A model generated the notes under the pieces. The model saw only the letters and a program-made list of their open reading frames with translations. It was not told where the DNA came from and made no database searches. Both the position numbers and the translations under genes were made by a program. Below are positions 8,646 to 17,731 of a stretch of DNA of 64,000 nucleotides, piece after piece. The first letter of the stretch is position 1. Each line of letters begins with the position of its first letter. Source of the stretch: Actinomycetota bacterium (GTDB lineage: Bacteria; Actinomycetota; JAHEXW01; JAGVPG01); NCBI GenBank assembly GCA_020052375.1, contig JAGVPG010000030.1, positions 1 to 64,000 on the forward strand. Reading direction: 5' to 3'.

Positions 8646-10169
8646 GTGTTGACCGTCCTGGTCATCGCATATCTCGTTTTTGCAACGGTGATAATGCTAA
8701 GTTTATCACTGGGTGTCTTGCGCAGAGTCGGACGGATGAAGAATATGATCAGCACGATCGAACAAAACCCGGATGTATCATTAAGGATACCTGTGGTCGG
8801 TGCTGATGAGCTGAGCGAGACGGCCGTCTCGATAAACAAGATGCTGAATGCACTGGAGACCGCCAGAGCGGAAGCGATAAGCAACTGGAGGCTGTATGAA
8901 ACCCTGGCCGAGGCGTCTGAAGATATGATATTCGAGGTCGACCTCAAGGGCAATGTCACCTACATGAATGAAGCGGCAGCTATCTCTTTGGGCATGAGTC
9001 CGGCGGACCTACTGGGCAAGAATGTCCGCGAGTTCTTTCCGATCGAATCCTACAAACAGTTCCAGGGAGAGAGCAGGGACAGGTTCCTTGCGAAGGGGCA
9101 GCCGTGGCGGTTCGAGCTGGAGCATAAGTTTCGCGGACAGACGAGATGGATCGAGACCTGGCTGGTCCCGATCAAGGGTGCCTCCGGCGAGGTCAAATCG
9201 ATCTTAGGGCGTTCACGGGACGTAACTGAACAAAGGAAGAGTCAGGCCGAGATGGCGAGATCACTGGAATTCTACCAGCGGCTTTTTGATGAATTCCCCA
9301 ATCCGGTCTGGAGGACTGACGCCGAGGGGGCTCTCATCTATGTCAACACGGCCGGACTGGTCTTCACGGGGCACACGATGGATGAAGTCCGCGGTGAGAG
9401 CTGGATGACCATGATACACAAGGAAGACCAGAAAAAGATACGCACACGATTTGACAGTTCGTTGAAGAAACAGGTCGCGTTCGCGCAAGAATACCGGTTG
9501 CGCCGCTTTGACGGCCAGTTCCGTTGGGTATTGGATAGAGCGCAACCTTTCTATGACAAAGAGGGGAGATTCGGAGGTTTCCTGGGGTCCATCCTTGATA
9601 TCACTGAAAAGAAGCTAAAGGTGGAGGAGCTGGCATATCTGGCGACGCACGATGCTCTAACAGGCCTTGAGAACAGGCGGGTTTTAGAGGGAGCATTGAA
9701 GCGGGCGATCGCAAAGGCGCGTAGAGGCACGCGAAGCGCCATACTGATAGCCGATCTGGATGGTCTCAAAGGTGTTAATGACGCATTCGGCCACCTGGAA
9801 GGCGATAACGCGTTGGTCGAGCTTGGGGGTTTGATCAACGAAGAGATGCGGACATCCGACGTAAGTACCCGGCTCGGCGGCGACGAGTTCGGGATCATTC
9901 TGGAAGATACGGAGCTTAAAGAGGCGATCGTGACAGCGGAACGTTTACGCGAATCCGTCGAAATAAACATCAGGATCATGGGCGGTATACCGTTGACGAT
10001 CAGTATCGGCATGACGTCGGTAGAGATAAAGGATACGGTAAAGTCCATACTGAGCAGGGCGGACATGGCTCTATATGAAGCCAAAAGACGTGGTCGGAAT
10101 GTCGTGATCGTTTATAAGGAAGGTATGGAAACAAGCTTCTCGGACGTACCTGTTTTTAAGCCGCGGTAA
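8646..10169 (+). CDS. TM-HAMP-PAS-PAS-GGDEF diguanylate cyclase, distal part of split gene
   Basis: 507 aa from GTG immediately after the amber stop. A membrane helix (VLVIAYLVFATVIMLSLSLGV) leads into a HAMP linker and two PAS domains (about 90-200 and 215-330), the second with a PAC tail. The C-terminal GGDEF domain has the intact signature RLGGDEF at 411-415 and an RTSD inhibitory site five residues before it. It should make cyclic-di-GMP with product inhibition. The only start is abutting the previous stop and lacks a good Shine-Dalgarno, so expression would depend on reinitiation or readthrough. It is opposed by the HD-GYP gene upstream. Confidence 0.8.
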   Translation: MLTVLVIAYLVFATVIMLSLSLGVLRRVGRMKNMISTIEQNPDVSLRIPVVGADELSETAVSINKMLNALETARAEAISNWRLYETLAEASEDMIFEVDLKGNVTYMNEAAAISLGMSPADLLGKNVREFFPIESYKQFQGESRDRFLAKGQPWRFELEHKFRGQTRWIETWLVPIKGASGEVKSILGRSRDVTEQRKSQAEMARSLEFYQRLFDEFPNPVWRTDAEGALIYVNTAGLVFTGHTMDEVRGESWMTMIHKEDQKKIRTRFDSSLKKQVAFAQEYRLRRFDGQFRWVLDRAQPFYDKEGRFGGFLGSILDITEKKLKVEELAYLATHDALTGLENRRVLEGALKRAIAKARRGTRSAILIADLDGLKGVNDAFGHLEGDNALVELGGLINEEMRTSDVSTRLGGDEFGIILEDTELKEAIVTAERLRESVEINIRIMGGIPLTISIGMTSVEIKDTVKSILSRADMALYEAKRRGRNVVIVYKEGMETSFSDVPVFKPR

Positions 10170-10282
10170 CTCCTTTTATATCCGTTTATATTGACTTATT
10201 CCTAGTTCTTTGATATTTTCTGTTCTTGCTGGTTGCATTAATCCGTTTTCGTATTCATGCTCGTCAAGAAGGAGGGGGAGCC

Positions 10283-10765
10283 GTGGCGTTTAAAAATCTA
10301 AGACGGACGGCATATGGAGTCGAACTCGGTATGCCGATCGATAACTTCTTTGAACTTTTTCCTGACGCTTATGAACTGGAAGGCGCACAGAGGTCCGTGT
10401 TCGGGCCTTTGAACGGCGAGCGTGTGTTCAACGCCAATCATTCAGTTGAAGACAACGGGCTTGTTTTCGGCGTATTTTCAGAAAGCCGTCTTATCAAGCT
10501 GGGCGTCGGTTTCTACACCAAAAAAGGACCTGTAAGAGCAAGGCAACTGATCAAGAAATACGGCGATCCCGATACGCAGAGCAGTCTTGTTGCGAGGTTT
10601 GTCTTGAAGGTCAACGAGCTTGGATGGGAAGACGATCAGACACATCTATCCGTTGCCGTCAGGCAAGCCGGATTCACCTTGCTGCTGTCGGATAAAAACG
10701 GTGGCAATGTATCCATGGATAACAACAACGCGGATAGTTTGAGGTATTTCGTCGGATATTCTTAG
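10283..10765 (+). CDS. Hypothetical protein, 160 aa
   Basis: I do not recognise the family. The ORF track begins at TTG 10226, but GTG 10283 has GGAGG 7 nt upstream and removes an unlikely basic leader, so I start there. The product is soluble, with no signal or membrane helix. The N-terminal half (GVELGMPIDNFFELFP) resembles a repeated alpha/beta fold found in small periplasmic-type proteins, but without a firm match. The stop overlaps the stop of convergent rpmB by a few bases, so both transcripts run into each other. Confidence 0.6.
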   Translation: MAFKNLRRTAYGVELGMPIDNFFELFPDAYELEGAQRSVFGPLNGERVFNANHSVEDNGLVFGVFSESRLIKLGVGFYTKKGPVRARQLIKKYGDPDTQSSLVARFVLKVNELGWEDDQTHLSVAVRQAGFTLLLSDKNGGNVSMDNNNADSLRYFVGYS

Positions 10766-10947
10766 GCGCTGGTGTTATGTGTCTTTAGACACCGGGCGCA
10801 TATCTTGACCTTTTTCACCTTGCCGTCAACGAGCACCTGCGCGCTCTGAATATTCGGGTTCCACCTTCGCGGGCTCTTCTTATGCGAATGGCTTACATTA
10901 TTTCCGAACGTAGGTTTCTTTCCGCATATCTCACATATCTGTGACAC
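10762..10947 (-). CDS. rpmB: 50S ribosomal protein L28
   Basis: 61-aa ribosomal protein beginning with GTG at 10947: VSQICEICGKKPTFGNNVSHS. The ORF track extends it upstream to 11019, but GAGG just before the GTG and the conserved start decide for 10947. Two Cys-x-x-Cys pairs (CEIC and CARC) mark the zinc-binding form of L28. It is transcribed away from the asp23-fakA genes, the divergent arrangement seen in many Gram-positive genomes. Confidence 0.93.
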   Translation of the reverse strand: MSQICEICGKKPTFGNNVSHSHKKSPRRWNPNIQSAQVLVDGKVKKVKICARCLKTHNTSA

Positions 10948-11063
10948 TTTTTCCTCGACTCTCCTTTTCGTACGCATACACAAAGAACTATTATAAAGGC
11001 ATATCAGCCAGCCGGTCAACCTATGATAGAATCTTACGATAGGTACGAGGCAAGGGGGTAGAA

Positions 11064-11408
11064 ATGGACAGTCCGCGCGTATCCGGCGAGATCAAGATAT
11101 CGGAACAGGCAATCGAGGAATTAGCAGCCTATACGGCGATGCAGTCTTATGGTGTCATAGGTATGGCCGTCTCGTCCTGGCGTGCCAGGTTGAAAAGGTT
11201 CTTGGGAACGATAGGTCCCGACCAAGGAGTAAAAGTAGAATACGTGGACGGGGGAGTCAGGATAGATCTTTATATCATGGTCGAGCACGGAACCAATATC
11301 CGCGAGATCGCGAAGAATCTGACGGACCAGATAGCATACACCGTAAACAAGCAGACAAAGCTTGATGTCAAGGATGTAGAAGTGCATGTATCAAAGATAA
11401 AAACGTAA
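11064..11408 (+). CDS. Asp23/Gls24 family envelope-stress protein (YloU-like)
   Basis: 114-aa DUF322/Asp23 protein; the family start GEIKISEQAIEELAAYTAMQSYGVIGM is evident. Members are small acidic proteins linked to the membrane or to fatty-acid kinase genes. AAGGGGG precedes ATG 11064. It is followed after 16 nt by fakA, the same pair as yloU-yloV in Bacillus, which supports a shared role in exogenous fatty-acid use. Confidence 0.9.
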   Translation: MDSPRVSGEIKISEQAIEELAAYTAMQSYGVIGMAVSSWRARLKRFLGTIGPDQGVKVEYVDGGVRIDLYIMVEHGTNIREIAKNLTDQIAYTVNKQTKLDVKDVEVHVSKIKT

Positions 11409-11424
11409 ACAGGGAATAGGGACA

Positions 11425-13023
11425 GTGAAGAGTGAGCTGACGGCGGCTGATATAAAAGATATCATTAAAAATTGCGCGGCGGCTCTTGAAGCGGAATGTG
11501 ACGAGATCAACGCGCTGAACGTCTTTCCGGTACCGGATGGCGATACGGGTACCAATATGTTTCTGACAATGCAGAGTGTTATCGAAGAGATGAACGGGAT
11601 CAGGGAAGACGTCAAAGCATACGCTACAGCCATCAAAGACGGTTCGCTAAAAGGCGCCAGAGGCAATTCAGGCGTTATCTTAAGCCAGATATTGCGGGGC
11701 ATATCGGACGTTATCATAGAAGGAGAAGTCTTAGATGCGGGACTCATCACCCGCGCTTTGAACCAGGGAAGCCGCGTCGCTTATGAGGCGGTAATGAAAC
11801 CGGTCGAGGGGACGATGCTCACGGTGATCAAAGACATGGCAAAAGCGGCCAGGAAAGCCGCCAGAAGATCGGACGATATCGTAGCGATAATGCAAGAGGT
11901 CGTCAAAGAGGCCGATGAATCAGTCGTCCGGACACCGGACCTTTTGGATGTCCTGAAGGAAGCCGGGGTAGTAGATGCCGGAGGCCGCGGGATAGCGGTC
12001 ATGGCCGGGAGCGCGCTGGCGGCATTGACGGGCGAGAAAGTCGCGGTGAGAGCCGTGTCCAAAGAAACGATGATACAGTCCTTCGAAGACCAGGTGATAG
12101 ACCTGACCTACCTGAATTGCACCGAGTTTCTATTAAAAAGCGATACCATCGATGTGGACAAATTCAAGAAAAGCATACGAGGTCTCGGTGATTCTATGCT
12201 GGTCGTCGGGGGCGGCGGGATGTACAGAACCCATATCCATACCAATGACCCGGGGAAAGTGCTGGCACGGGCGACGCAACAGGGAGAACTGAGCCAGATC
12301 AAGATAAACAATATGAAGGAGCAGTCGGAGGAGCGAGCAGCGAGTTTGAAGGAAGTCAAGGAAATCAAAGAGATCGCGGTAGTGGCGGTGGCGGCTGGTG
12401 AGGGGATAAAGCGCATACTAAGGAGCTTGGGGGTTACGGGGATTGTCAACGGCGGGCAGACGATGAACCCTTCAGCGGCAGACATAGCGGGAGGAATCGA
12501 TTCATCAAGATCCGGCAAAGTCATCGTCTTGCCGAATAATAAGAACATCATTTTAACGGCACAGCAGGCATCGGATCTGACTAAAAAAGAAGTGTCGGTC
12601 ATCCCGACGCGTTCGATACCAGAAGCTTTTGCCGCTCTCCTGGCTTTTGAGCCGGAAAAGAGTCTTAAGGAAAATCAACGGGCGATGGACGCAGCGTTTA
12701 AGGCGGTCAAAACAGGAGAGGTCACGCGGGCATCGCGCGACTCTAAAGCGCGGATAGGTGATATCAGGAAGGGCGATACGATCGGTATATATGACAGCGA
12801 TATTGTGACTGCCGGAAAAGACATAATAGAGACAGGTGAGGCGTTGATCAGGACGATGCTGGATAAGGATAGTGAAGTGTTGACGATCCTGACCGGTGAC
12901 GGACTTAGACCTGATGATATGCTGGAACTTCGAGCGAAGTTGCAGAAAGAATATCCGGATATGGAAGTAGAGATCCACGATGGCGGACAACCTTTGTACC
13001 CGTTGATCGTGGGAGTGGAGTAA
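11425..13023 (+). CDS. fakA: Fatty acid kinase catalytic subunit (DAK2/YloV family)
   Basis: 532-aa kinase that phosphorylates fatty acids held by a FakB protein. The N-terminal Dak-L domain has the nucleotide/Mg motif NVFPVPDGDTGTNM (about 31-44) and GARGNSGVILSQ; the C-terminal half is the FakA FakB-binding region. GTG start with AGGGA upstream. The middle linker holds the low-complexity EEVKEIKEI-type run at bases 12352-12374, whose DNA resembles the GATGTCAAGG intergenic repeat found at 45956. A fakB gene follows after 22 nt. Length is typical of the family. Confidence 0.92.
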   Translation: MKSELTAADIKDIIKNCAAALEAECDEINALNVFPVPDGDTGTNMFLTMQSVIEEMNGIREDVKAYATAIKDGSLKGARGNSGVILSQILRGISDVIIEGEVLDAGLITRALNQGSRVAYEAVMKPVEGTMLTVIKDMAKAARKAARRSDDIVAIMQEVVKEADESVVRTPDLLDVLKEAGVVDAGGRGIAVMAGSALAALTGEKVAVRAVSKETMIQSFEDQVIDLTYLNCTEFLLKSDTIDVDKFKKSIRGLGDSMLVVGGGGMYRTHIHTNDPGKVLARATQQGELSQIKINNMKEQSEERAASLKEVKEIKEIAVVAVAAGEGIKRILRSLGVTGIVNGGQTMNPSAADIAGGIDSSRSGKVIVLPNNKNIILTAQQASDLTKKEVSVIPTRSIPEAFAALLAFEPEKSLKENQRAMDAAFKAVKTGEVTRASRDSKARIGDIRKGDTIGIYDSDIVTAGKDIIETGEALIRTMLDKDSEVLTILTGDGLRPDDMLELRAKLQKEYPDMEVEIHDGGQPLYPLIVGVE

Positions 13024-13045
13024 GAAAGTAAGGAAGTGAGGAAGT

Positions 13046-13897
13046 GTGAAGGTCGGAATTGTAACGGATAGTACGGCGGACATGCCGGTCGACTTCTACG
13101 AAAGGCATAATGTGACAATGGTGCCGCTGGTCGTCAGGTTCGGCGAAGAGATACACAAAGACTGGGTCGATCTCATTCCGGACGAGTTCTATAAGAAGAT
13201 GAGATCCTCCGATGCTCTTCCGAAGACATCGCAACCGTCGGTGGGCGATTTCGCTACCGCATATGAGAAACTGGCAAAAGACGGTTGTGAGCGCATCATC
13301 TCCATCCATATCTCATCAAGGTTGAGCGGAACCATCCAGTCGGCGCGAGCGGCCTGCCAGGTATTTAAGGATATCCCTGTGACCTTGATAGATAGCGAAC
13401 TGACCGCGATCGTCCTGGGCCGCATCGTGGAAGAACTGGCGAATGCGCGGGACACCGGGGCGTCTTTTGAAGAGATGATATCTCTGGCGGAAGACTGTAG
13501 ACGTTCAGGTAGGATCCTGTTTGTCGTGGATACTTTAAAATATCTCGAGCTAGGCGGCAGGATAGGGAAAGCCCAAGCCCTTCTCGGGTCGTTGCTCTCC
13601 GTAAAACCCATTCTTCATCTGGAGGAAGGGATCGTTGCGCCGCGGGCTAAAGTAAAGGGCGCCAAGAAGGCGAAAAGGGAACTGATAACACTGGTTAAGG
13701 AAGAGATCGAAGCCAGGAGAGATAAAAAGAACGCGAAGCTCATGATCGCGTATACCGACAACCCTGAAATGGTCACGGAGCTGAAAAGTCTGATAGATGA
13801 AGCAGGCATTGAATATGATGACCTGCGGACGGGACAGATAGGCGCGGTCATCGGCACTTATGTGGGACCCGGAACGTACGCGATAGGGATACTGTAA
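13046..13897 (+). CDS. fakB: DegV family fatty-acid-binding protein (FakB)
   Basis: 283-aa DegV protein that carries a fatty acid for phosphorylation by FakA. The start VGIVTDSTADMP is the family signature, followed by PLVVRFGEE, SQPSVGDF and HISSRLSGTIQSA, which line the lipid pocket. GTG 13046 follows a purine-rich repeat (GGAAGTGAGGAAGTG) that contains the Shine-Dalgarno and several alternative GTGs. It sits directly downstream of fakA in the same operon. Confidence 0.92.
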   Translation: MKVGIVTDSTADMPVDFYERHNVTMVPLVVRFGEEIHKDWVDLIPDEFYKKMRSSDALPKTSQPSVGDFATAYEKLAKDGCERIISIHISSRLSGTIQSARAACQVFKDIPVTLIDSELTAIVLGRIVEELANARDTGASFEEMISLAEDCRRSGRILFVVDTLKYLELGGRIGKAQALLGSLLSVKPILHLEEGIVAPRAKVKGAKKAKRELITLVKEEIEARRDKKNAKLMIAYTDNPEMVTELKSLIDEAGIEYDDLRTGQIGAVIGTYVGPGTYAIGIL

Positions 13898-13898
13898 T

Positions 13899-13940
13899 AT
13901 TTCCCCCTCCTTTTAAGGGAGGGGGTCAGGGGGAGGGTAG
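13899..13940 (+). repeat. GC-rich palindromic intergenic repeat
   Basis: CCCCCTCCTTTT followed by AAGGGAGGGGG forms a hairpin, and a further GGGGGAGGG copy gives the next gene its Shine-Dalgarno. A near-identical palindrome is found at 51554-51576 followed by AGGAGGGGG, so this is a dispersed repeat that could also act as a weak terminator. Confidence 0.6.
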
Positions 13941-13941
13941 A

Positions 13942-15171
13942 GTGGAGATCACGGTCGGGAATATCCTCGAGATAGACATACTCAAAGGGGCAAAGCTGAT
14001 AGCCGGAAAGAAGGGGTTGTCGCGTTCCGTATCGTCGGTCACCGTCGGCGAAGTGCCGGACATAGCCGACTGGCTGCACGGTGGTGAGGTGGTCTTGTCG
14101 ACGCTATATGCTGTCAGCGAGGACCCGCAAGCACAACTAGAGTTTGTCCAGAGGATCATCGCCGGCGGCGCCTCCGCACTATTGATAAAGACGGAGCGGT
14201 TCGTCCAGTCTCTGGAAAAAAAGATAGTAAAAGCCGCCGACTCCGCCGATTTCGCGTTGATAGAGGTGCCTACGGAGGTCCGATGGACGGACGTCGTGCG
14301 CAAGATATACGACACGATCATCCGTACGGAAGTCGAGATGAGGATGAAAGGAGACCTGATCGATGATATCCTCGCCGGTGATTTCAAACCGGACGACCTG
14401 ATCAGGCGCGCCGGATACCTGGGCGCCGATCTTAAAAACGGTTGTCTGGCGATGATGATCGACATCGACCGCTTCAGAGACATCATCAGCGAACGTAAGC
14501 TTTCCGAACAGGATATCCAGTCTTTAAAACGGGAGATGTTCAACGCTATCAACTGGATCGTCAACGGCTATAGTAAGAACAGCATGGTCAGTTTGAAGAG
14601 CGACGATGTGATAGTCTTTCTCACACCGACAGACAATATAACGGAAAGACAGATGTTTATGGAAGATGCCGATCGGGTGACCAGAGATATCCTGGATACT
14701 TTTAAATCGCGCATGAAAGGGATGAGCTTGTCCGCCGGCCTGGGACGTTTCTACGTGGACCCGAAGGACCTCGCCAAGAGTTTTTACGAGGCGCGGACGG
14801 CGATGGAGATCATGCGCAGGCTGGGGCGTTCGGACTCGGTGACCAAGTTCGATGACGTCGGGATCTACAAAGTGCTGGTCCGGGTGATGGAAAGGGACCC
14901 GCAAGAACTGGCCACGTTATATGATGAATCGATCGCTCCCTTATCGGACTATGACGCCAAACACAAGAGCGAACTTGTCTACACACTAGAGGTGTTCTTA
15001 AAGAATAACCAGAACTTGAACGACTCCGCAACAGAACTGTTTACGCACCGTCATACTGTCAGGTACCGGTTGGAAAGGATCAAAGAACTGACCGGTCTGG
15101 ACGCGAGTAAGAGCGATGATCTGGAAAGGCTAAGTCTGGGACTGAAGGCGATGCGGCTTCTCGGACACTAA
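13942..15171 (+). CDS. PucR-family transcriptional regulator
   Basis: 409 aa. The N-terminal PucR domain (ITVGNILEIDILKGAKLIAGKKGL... WLHGGEVVLSTLY) spans roughly 1-120, a GGDEF-like (CdaR) middle domain lacking the catalytic motif follows, and the C-terminus is the PucR helix-turn-helix (LNDSATELFTHRHTVRYRLERIKELTG). Such proteins regulate purine or amino-nitrogen catabolism. With two amt-PII pairs beyond the antiporter, a nitrogen-linked role is plausible but unproven. GTG start. The last 42 bases overlap the convergent antiporter gene on the other strand. Confidence 0.88.
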   Translation: MEITVGNILEIDILKGAKLIAGKKGLSRSVSSVTVGEVPDIADWLHGGEVVLSTLYAVSEDPQAQLEFVQRIIAGGASALLIKTERFVQSLEKKIVKAADSADFALIEVPTEVRWTDVVRKIYDTIIRTEVEMRMKGDLIDDILAGDFKPDDLIRRAGYLGADLKNGCLAMMIDIDRFRDIISERKLSEQDIQSLKREMFNAINWIVNGYSKNSMVSLKSDDVIVFLTPTDNITERQMFMEDADRVTRDILDTFKSRMKGMSLSAGLGRFYVDPKDLAKSFYEARTAMEIMRRLGRSDSVTKFDDVGIYKVLVRVMERDPQELATLYDESIAPLSDYDAKHKSELVYTLEVFLKNNQNLNDSATELFTHRHTVRYRLERIKELTGLDASKSDDLERLSLGLKAMRLLGH

Positions 15172-16137
15172 CCTGATCAAGAATGGTGTTATAAACGTGG
15201 TCAGAAACGACATCCCGACAACCGCCGTGTAGATCTTCGGTCCTATTATGTGAGTCGTCAGGCCGATCATCGCGACGATCAACCCGATCTCTCCTCTAGG
15301 TACCATACCGACGCCCACCTCGATCATCGTCCGGCGTCCATGCCTGATAGCTCCCAGCGCTCCTCCCGCCAGCTTGCCGATGACTGCCAGCACAGAAAGA
15401 ATTAAAGTAAGACTCAGGAAATCGGCATCCATATATGCCGATATATCGACTCTGGTCCCCATAAGGACGAAAAAGAACGGAGTGATAAGCCAGCTAAGCG
15501 GCTCCACCCGTTTTAGGACGGCTTCTTTATATCTTGTGTCGGCTATTATCAGGCCGACTATAAACGCTCCTATAATAATAAGACTGTCCACATCAGACCA
15601 GGAGAAGAGGCCGGCATTACTAACTGTGAGTTTCCGGACGACTACCAGTGTAAGCAGACCGAGTACATCGTCGATGACGGCAGCTGCCAGGATGATCTTA
15701 CTTGACGTTTTATTCAGCATCTTGTGGTCGGCAAGCACTCTGGCGGTTATCCCCACGCTGGTCGCGACCATAGCCGCGCCCACAAAAGCGGCCTCTCCAA
15801 AGCGGTAGTCAAGGCTAAGAAGCAGGGCGAATCCTAGCAAGAAGGGTATTACAACGCCTGTGATCGCTACCGCGACAGCGGTACCCGTCACACGTCTCAA
15901 GTCTTTGAAACTGGTCTCCGCTCCGACTATGAACAAGAGGATGATGATCCCGGTCTGCGCGATCACGTCAAGGGTCTCCGTGCGGGATACGATGTGCAAG
16001 ACATACGGACCGACCGCAATACCCGCCAGTATCTCTCCGAGAACCTCTGATTGTCCCGCTCGGTTCATCAGGAAACCGCCGAGCTTGGCGGCGCCGAAGG
16101 CTATTAGGAGTCCGATCAACAGACTATATGAATTCAA
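15130..16137 (-). CDS. CPA2-family cation/proton antiporter
   Basis: 335-aa integral membrane protein with about 11-12 helices, similar to the membrane domain of KefB/NapA-type Na+(K+)/H+ exchangers. Visible motifs are GEILAGIAVGPYVL, FIVGAETSFKDLR, the paired acidic residues in AAVIDDVLGLL, and MVPRGEIGLIVAMIG. It lacks the C-terminal TrkA/RCK domain of Kef channels. Its 3' end overlaps pucR by 42 nt in antisense orientation, so no terminator lies between them. Confidence 0.9.
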   Translation of the reverse strand: MNSYSLLIGLLIAFGAAKLGGFLMNRAGQSEVLGEILAGIAVGPYVLHIVSRTETLDVIAQTGIIILLFIVGAETSFKDLRRVTGTAVAVAITGVVIPFLLGFALLLSLDYRFGEAAFVGAAMVATSVGITARVLADHKMLNKTSSKIILAAAVIDDVLGLLTLVVVRKLTVSNAGLFSWSDVDSLIIIGAFIVGLIIADTRYKEAVLKRVEPLSWLITPFFFVLMGTRVDISAYMDADFLSLTLILSVLAVIGKLAGGALGAIRHGRRTMIEVGVGMVPRGEIGLIVAMIGLTTHIIGPKIYTAVVGMSFLTTFITPFLIRLVSEKPHRLQSQT

Positions 16138-16217
16138 GATAATACCTTTGTATAAAAACCATAATCATCAGTTTGCCTCATCTTTAGTATTATATACTTA
16201 CCAAGTCAATACACTGG

Positions 16218-16264
16218 ACATATGTATAACTTCCATCACCGAAAGTTTATTTCAGTGTCTAAAG
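16218..16264 (+). promoter_or_regulatory. Conserved upstream motif pair of amt 1
   Basis: ACATATGTA (16218-16226) and, 27 nt later, AGTGTCTAAAG (16254-16264). The same two strings recur in the same order and almost the same spacing at 18143-18188, before the second amt gene. They are likely a regulator-binding site and promoter for nitrogen control. I cannot assign them to a named regulator. Confidence 0.6.
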
Positions 16265-16331
16265 AATACCAACCCCTCGCGTCTTAATCTAGAGATAACG
16301 GCCTTATAAAAAATCGAAAGGAGTGGTAAAT

Positions 16332-17717
16332 GTGAGTCATCTGGAAACATCGATCAATTATGTGTGGTTGCTAATGGCCGGATTCATGGTGTTCTTCATG
16401 CAGGCGGGTTTTGCGCTGGTGGAGACTGGTTTTACAAGGGCAAAGAATGCTCTGCATACGATGATGATGAACCTGGTCGTATATGCGGTCGGCGTCCTTG
16501 GTTTTTATACGGTAGGCTTCGCCTTTATGTTCGGAGGTGTAGGCGGTTTTGCCAGTTTGAACGGAGGCACTATGCTGAACGGACTGGTGGAAGTGGCAAA
16601 AGGTTGGGGGATAATCGGTACGAAGGGCTTCTTTCTGACCACCGGCGGGACATATACAACAGCCGTCTACGCGATGTTCATGTTCCAGGTCGTATTCATG
16701 GACGCGGCCGCGACCATCCCAACGGGCGCAATGGCCGAACGCTGGCGGTTCAAGCCGTTCATCATATTCGGCTTCTTCATGTCGATGTTCCTATATCCAC
16801 TGTATGGTAACTGGATATGGGGCGGCGGCTGGCTGGCGTCGCTTGGCAAGACGCTCCACTTTGGCCATGGCGCTATAGATTTTGCGGGTTCCGGTGTCGT
16901 ACACGCCGTCGGCGGTCTGACGGCGCTAGCCGGGGCTTTGGTACTTGGCCCGAGGTTGGGCAAATTCAACAAAGACGGCACTCCGAACGCCATACCCGGT
17001 CATCACCTACCCATGGCTATCCTGGGTACATTCATTTTGGCTTTCGGCTGGTTCGGATTCAATTCCGGCAGTACGCTGGCCGGTACTGACTTGCGGATCG
17101 CTGTAGTCGCGGTCAACACGATGATATCGTCGATCGCGGGCGCTTTCGGGGCGATGATAGTGATGTGGTGGAAATTCGGCAAGCCGGATGGTTCGATGAC
17201 GGCCAACGGCCTCTTGGCGGGCCTGGTCGCGATAACAGCTCCATGCGCTTTTGTCGAGTCTTGGGCGGCATTGATCATAGGCGCTGTGGCAGGTGTGCTT
17301 GTGGTCGCATCGGTATTGTTTGTGGAGCGTGTCCTTAAAGTGGACGATCCGGTAGGCGCGGTCTCTGTACATGGTGCGTGCGGTCTATGGGGATTGCTTG
17401 CCCTAGGGATCTTCGCTGACGGGACATACGGCATCGGTTTCAATGGTGTCGGCGCTACGGCTGCGAAGGGTGTTACCGGCATCCTGTTCGGTGACCCGGG
17501 CCAGCTTATTGCTCAGCTTATTAGTATGGCTGTGGTCATTGTTTGGGCATTCGGTGTCTCATATGTATTCTTTAAGGTTCTGGATAAGATAGTACCTATG
17601 AGGGTTGCGCCGGAAGTCGAGCTTCAAGGACTCGACATGCCGGAGATAGGCGCACTGGCATATCCGGAGTTCTCGTTGACCGGTTCCGGCGACGTGGACG
17701 TATCGAACGGCCATTAG
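16332..17717 (+). CDS. amt: Ammonium transporter (first copy)
   Basis: 461-aa Amt/Rh channel for ammonium uptake, with about 11 helices. The twin pore histidines appear in VVHAVGGLTALAGAL and SVHGACGLWGLLALG, and the family motif YGNWIWGGGWLA is present. The ORF track begins at GTG 16323, but AAAGGAG ends at that point and is 8 nt from GTG 16332, so translation should start there. A PII gene follows after 14 nt, the usual amt-glnB arrangement, so PII gating of the channel is expected. Confidence 0.93.
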   Translation: MSHLETSINYVWLLMAGFMVFFMQAGFALVETGFTRAKNALHTMMMNLVVYAVGVLGFYTVGFAFMFGGVGGFASLNGGTMLNGLVEVAKGWGIIGTKGFFLTTGGTYTTAVYAMFMFQVVFMDAAATIPTGAMAERWRFKPFIIFGFFMSMFLYPLYGNWIWGGGWLASLGKTLHFGHGAIDFAGSGVVHAVGGLTALAGALVLGPRLGKFNKDGTPNAIPGHHLPMAILGTFILAFGWFGFNSGSTLAGTDLRIAVVAVNTMISSIAGAFGAMIVMWWKFGKPDGSMTANGLLAGLVAITAPCAFVESWAALIIGAVAGVLVVASVLFVERVLKVDDPVGAVSVHGACGLWGLLALGIFADGTYGIGFNGVGATAAKGVTGILFGDPGQLIAQLISMAVVIVWAFGVSYVFFKVLDKIVPMRVAPEVELQGLDMPEIGALAYPEFSLTGSGDVDVSNGH

Positions 17718-17731
17718 GGGAGGTGGCAGAG

